Shown here one piece after another: positions 59,882-64,000 of a stretch of DNA of 64,000 nucleotides. The stretch covers positions 16,563,962 to 16,627,961 of the forward strand of contig NC_067208.1 of the NCBI RefSeq assembly GCF_026262505.1, in the 5' to 3' direction. Numbering within the stretch: the first letter of the stretch is position 1; each line of letters opens with the position of its first letter. The notes beneath the pieces were generated by a model. That model saw only the letters and a list, made by a program, of their open reading frames with translations, ran no database searches and was not told the DNA's origin. Origin of the DNA: Trichomonas vaginalis G3 (Eukaryota > Parabasalia > Trichomonadida > Trichomonadidae). The position numbers and the translations under genes were made by a program.

Positions 59882-59927
59882 GGGGCTAGAGGGCGCAACG
59901 CGCCTGGAAGCCCCACTTACCTGACCT
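59882..59927. repeat. right terminal inverted repeat of element B, with hairpin
   Basis: Inverse of 34,399-34,444 with one difference near the tip. Hairpin at 59,882-59,914 (GGGGCT...GGCGC-AAC-GCGCC...AGCCCC). Ends in CT, the expected Polinton terminus. Confidence 0.9.
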
Positions 59928-59932
59928 GTTTA
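59928..59932. repeat. target-site duplication of element B, right copy (GTTTA)
   Basis: GTTTA directly after the right terminal repeat; matches 34,394-34,398. Host DNA resumes here, 75 bp before the Mot1-like gene's first ATG. Confidence 0.8.
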
Positions 59933-60006
59933 TAAAGAAAGATCTTGTAATTAAGGGAACACCAAAAACGATAGGTGGTTTTCAAAAATCAGGGAAAATT
60001 TTTTTT

Positions 60007-63000
60007 ATGAGTCGTCAGCAAGTATCAAACTCGAAGCTGGAGAGGCTTCTTGAGATCTTGCGTAGCTCAGAGTATGCCTTTCATATTAAAAAGGCAGCAG
60101 CAAAACAAATCGGCCTCTTACAAAAGGAATTTTCTTACGAGTTAAGTTTTTTATTATGCAAATTATATCCTCTTATAATGTATATAAACTATGATACTCG
60201 TTGTGCTGCTTCATTATCAGTTGGATATCTTATTCCGCAATGCAAAGAAAAATCGAAATCTTGGAATGTTGACAGAAACTATGGAAAATTAGAGGAATTT
60301 CATGTTTCTGACATTCTAAACGCCGAAGATTGCCAACTTCTACGAACAACTCATATATCTGAGACTGAATTACCGCAAGATTATCAAAAGCAAGTTTTTA
60401 ACATTCATGATGAAGAATGCTCAGAGCTTTGCCAATTCTCTGAACAGTTAATTACCCAACTTGATTCACAGGATTGGTTTTATCGTCATGGAGCAATTAT
60501 TGCATTGAACGAAATCTTTAAAGGATTGAAGTCTATTAATGAGCTAGACTTATTACCTCATTTCTATTTTGAAGATTTATGCGTTAGATTAGCCATATTA
60601 ATTTGTCGGGATAGATTCGTTGACAATTCAGTTTCGCAAGAAGTAATTTTACCAGTAAGTAATGAAGCTTGTAAACTTGCTGCAAACATTTTCATAAATC
60701 ATAAGGAAAATTGCATTAGAATTATTGACGAATTACTGAATACTTCAACAATCAACTTAAAACTATCTGCATGGTTATTGATTAAATATATCTCGGAAAT
60801 TGACAATAAGTTCTTCGATTATGATTGGGTTTATGCTCATTTCAGTTCTTCAATTACAGAAGCTCATGAAAACCATCAGTATCATGATGTAATTACATAC
60901 TCAATTGATGCTATATACAATTCAGTGGAGAATATCAAGCATGCATCCGATTTTGCTGAAATTATCTGGAACGAATTTATGAATTTTGAACCAGATCATT
61001 CATTCAATGCGAATGTCCTTAATTACACAGCTAAGTTACTCCAAAAGTGCGATGTTTCATATTTTGCTACAAATGAAGGACTTGCAACAATTTTTAAATG
61101 TATTCTCGAAGGGAGTAGGATCGATGGAATTGTTGAAACGCGTGAAGCAGCCTATTCTTTGCTATCATGTGCATTGGACAAAGAGTTTCTTGATATTTGG
61201 CAAGAATATGATATGCAAGATCAAATTCAGCAATTAATCGAACTCAACCTAAATGAAGGATTTCTTAATTCCAATGCACTAAGTCTATTTAATTAATTGC
61301 CAAAGCTTTTAGATGCAAATGGTATTGAATTTGGTCCTGATCATCTGATAAAGTTTTGCCAGTTTATCACATCTGATCCAAAGCACCTAGAAAAGATCAA
61401 TAAAGTAATGATTGTTCTTATATCAATCGGCAAACTTATTAAAATTGAGCCAAATGAAAAAATTATGTTTCGATTTTGGCAAGATGCAAATGAAAAGAAT
61501 AATATATACATAATTTGTTATGCATATATGACATGTCTTTCAATGCTGACGAATGAACCCAATTTCAATGGAATTTCCATAAATGCTCTCAGAAACAACA
61601 CAATAATGTTTTTGCGCTCATTGTTTTCATTTACTCCTAAAAATATAAATGATTACATTCAAATGATTCAGGATATTGAAATTCCACCATTCAAAAAGTT
61701 TGGTATCGAGTATATATCAACAGCAATTAAAGAAATGCAAGATTCTAAACAGAAACAGAAAATCATCAAAAAATTAATTGATCAAGAAATTTAAGGCTAT
61801 AGAGGAGTTATATTCCCTCCCTTACAGAATAACAGTTATGCCACAGCATGGACAAATACATTCAGATCAAACAAATATCATGAAATCTTAATTCAATCCA
61901 CAGATGTTCCACCTTCATCATTGAACAGCATTCTTCATTCCTTCATTGCTTGAAAATATGTATAAAAGCAGTCAGATAGCCACTCGTTATATTTTCCATG
62001 CATTGGCAAATGCAATCAAATATTTGCCTCTTGATAATATTGATGATTTGAAAGTTCCTGAGAGTCTTATTGATCTTAAGAAACAATCTTTAGAGAAGTT
62101 GGAACCGCTATTTAATCCATCTCTGACTACTCCTTTTGTAATCAAACCAGATCCAACCATCAAACCTTTAGACTACCAGACTGATGGTATAAATTGGTTA
62201 GGTTTTCTCTTTGGATTCGGATTTAATGGAATTCTGGCTGATGATATGGGACTTGGTAAAACATACCAGACTCTATGTGCAATAAGTACATATCATTATA
62301 ATTCAATCAATGATAGTCCAAAATCATTGATATTTGCTCCAACAAATGTCATTTATCATTGGGCTTCTGAGGTACAGAAGTTTTTCTCGTGGTTGAACAC
62401 CATTAAAATAATCAAAGGTGATCAACTATCATCTATAAATATCAATAATTTCACAGGATTGATTATCACATCATACGGATTGGCAAGACATTTCACTAAT
62501 CTAAAAGTAACTTTCAAGTTTATTGTTCTTGATGAAGGTCATTTAATAAAGAAACCAGATTCGAAGAAAGCCCAGTACATCACAAATTTATCATCAGAGC
62601 ATAAACTTATTTTGACAGGAACTCCTATTCAAAATGGACCAATGGATCTTTGGTCATTGTTTAACTTCCTAATGCCAGGATATCTTGGAACCAAAGAAAG
62701 GTTTGTTAAACTTTACAAGAATCCAATTGATAAAATGTTCGATAAAAATGCTTCAGAACAACAAACAAAGCAAGGCGAGAAAGCTCTTGAAGATTTGCAT
62801 AGCCAAGTGCTACCACTAATTTTAAGAAGACTTAAAACCGATGTACTCAAATCATTACCACCAAAAATACCGAACATCGAATCTGCTTTTCTCTCTGATA
62901 TTCAAAAGAAAATTCTTGAAGCAAAAAGAAATGAGTATGAAACTAATAGAATATCAGAATTTGAAAAGCAAGATTTTGAAATGAAGCTCAACATTCATCC

Positions 63001-63676
63001 AGAACTTGTTGAACCGACATGCAAATGTATAATTGAAGAATCTGGAAAACTAGTTGCCTTAAAACATCTCCTCCATAGAATTGGTTATGGTAAAGATAGA
63101 GAAGGAATTTTGAGAAGAAAGGCTGTAATTTTCTGTGAATCAGAAGAAGCAATCAACATGATCATTAAGTATGTTATTCCAACCCTAGTTGACACTGAAT
63201 ACATTCAATTTTCTTCATCAACAGATATTGCAGAAAATGCAAAGAAGATTGAAGAATTTTCCAAAGAAGATGGACCTGATTTATTCATTGCTACAACAAC
63301 TGCAGCAGCTCATGGAATTAATCTTACATCTGCAAGTATAGTGATATTCTTTGAGCTCAATTGGAATCCAAAGATTGATCTTCAGGCTGAAGATAGAGTT
63401 CACAGATTAACTCAAACAAAGACTGTTGATATATTCAAAATTGTAATGATCGACACAATTGACCAAAGAATTATTGAAGCACAAGAAAGGAAAGATAAGA
63501 TTGCAAATGGTGTAATACACGATCAAAATTCAATCAATCAGATGGATACAACTGGATTGAATAAAGCAATTTCTGGAGAAATGAATGAAATGCCAGAAAA
63601 GGAACCTACTTTTAAGCAATTACTTAGAGCAGATATCAAGTATGATAAAGATTCATATTCCCAAATGAACCATTAA
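60007..63676 (+). pseudogene. Mot1/BTAF1-like Snf2-family ATPase gene, interrupted
   Basis: Mot1/BTAF1 removes TATA-binding protein from DNA using ATP. N-terminus MSRQQVSNSKLERLLEILRS ... KKAAAKQIGLLQKE fits the Mot1 HEAT-repeat start. The Snf2 part (61,946-63,676) has ILADDMGLGKT (motif I), LDEGH (II), LTGTPIQN (III), the Mot1-like LWSLFNFLMPGYLG and LHSQVLPLILRRLKTDVLKS, and EDRVHRLTQTKTV (VI). The gene is not continuous: frame 60,007-61,296 ends in TAA, the same frame goes on to a second TAA at 61,792-61,794, and a frame change follows near 61,930-61,950. No trichomonad-type intron signals are seen at these points. Total about 1,220 codons against over 1,700 in the family. So it is a host pseudogene, or the sequence has errors; the Snf2 part alone is open for 576 codons. 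Confidence 0.75.
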
Positions 63677-64000
63677 TTTTAGCTTTTAAATGAATCTTAT
63701 TGTAAATAAAAAGATATTATTTTCCAGAAGTAAAACTTGTAATAAAACTTTTTTCTCTTCAATATGAAATAAACAACTTTATAATTTATACATATCAAAA
63801 TGCTTATGAATTATTTTCTCTTTTATCAATAAGTGTAGCCAAATAGATACTAAAGAAGAATTCAGTAAAAACACTATATCTTTCATGGATTGAAATTCGA
63901 TTAATATAGTGAATAAAAATGGAATAGCAAAATATTCATGTTAGAATGAACCAATCTGAATATCACTAATTCATAAAGGATATCATGCTCAAAGTATGAA
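63677..64000. other. host intergenic DNA
   Basis: Very AT-rich, several AATAAA/TAAA motifs just after the helicase stop. No gene seen. Confidence 0.5.

Larger units (their letters stand above)
34399..59927. mobile_element. Maverick/Polinton element B, complete from end to end (25.5 kb)
   Basis: Bounded by 46-bp inverted repeats that begin AGGT(T/C)AGGTAAGTGGGG (one mismatch) and by a GTTTA duplication. It carries an integrase locus, a B-family polymerase, a packaging ATPase, a D5-like helicase and capsid genes, the defining Polinton set, plus a methyltransferase, HNH endonuclease and fibre protein. No Ulp1-type protease was recognised. Ends look whole. The polymerase, ATPase, helicase, integrase and several small loci are broken (well over ten breaks in total), while methyltransferase, fibre and capsid genes are open. 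The near-identical ends suggest a rather young insertion. Confidence 0.9.

Noticed and set aside
1-64000. tRNA, rRNA, reverse-transcriptase elements
   Set aside because: None recognised on either strand by eye; short structured RNAs could still be missed.

Overview
The window looks like nuclear DNA of a trichomonad parabasalid (Trichomonas or Tritrichomonas type). This is inferred from AT-rich DNA, intron-less host genes (a Vps11 homologue, a large membrane protein, a Mot1/BTAF1-like gene), a TAAA tetranucleotide overlapping a host stop codon, and above all two Maverick/Polinton elements, which are very abundant in that group. No database search was possible; family calls rest on motifs read from the translations.

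Layout. 1-28,298: right-hand part of Maverick A, whose left end lies outside the window. 28,299-34,393: host DNA with a Vps11-like gene (28,533-31,352) and a type I membrane protein gene (31,963-34,251). 34,399-59,927: Maverick B, complete from end to end, with 46-bp terminal inverted repeats and a 5-bp target duplication (GTTTA). 60,007-63,676: host Mot1/BTAF1-like gene, interrupted, beginning 75 bp after element B.

Maverick A is composite. Its left 13.5 kb carries a diverged capsid fragment, a long open protein-primed-type DNA polymerase B, a KilA-N protein, a putative winged-helix protein, an integrase locus and phage-fibre-like proteins. It is followed by three partly overlapping copies of one structural block (capsid, coiled-coil protein, small basic protein). 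Two of these copies (13.84-20.66 kb) are full of single-base length changes and look like unpolished sequence; the third (20.66-27.36 kb) is close to the block in B.

Maverick B carries a Dam-like adenine methyltransferase, two short glycine-rich amphipathic proteins, a fibre/collar protein, an integrase locus, a broken and very different B-family polymerase, an HNH endonuclease, a repeat-rich control region, a broken packaging ATPase, a broken D5-like helicase and the capsid block. So each element has integration, replication and virion-type genes, but several are broken: both are treated here as fossils. B looks like a fairly young insertion (intact target duplication, one mismatch between its end repeats).

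The most interesting signals are a family of palindromic repeats (TGTTAGATCTAACA and GGTGAGATCTCACC, whose two halves change together) clustered around one putative DNA-binding gene in both elements; end repeats that contain a hairpin whose stem also shows paired changes; phage-like tail-fibre/collar proteins in a eukaryotic element; and the two unrelated polymerase types.
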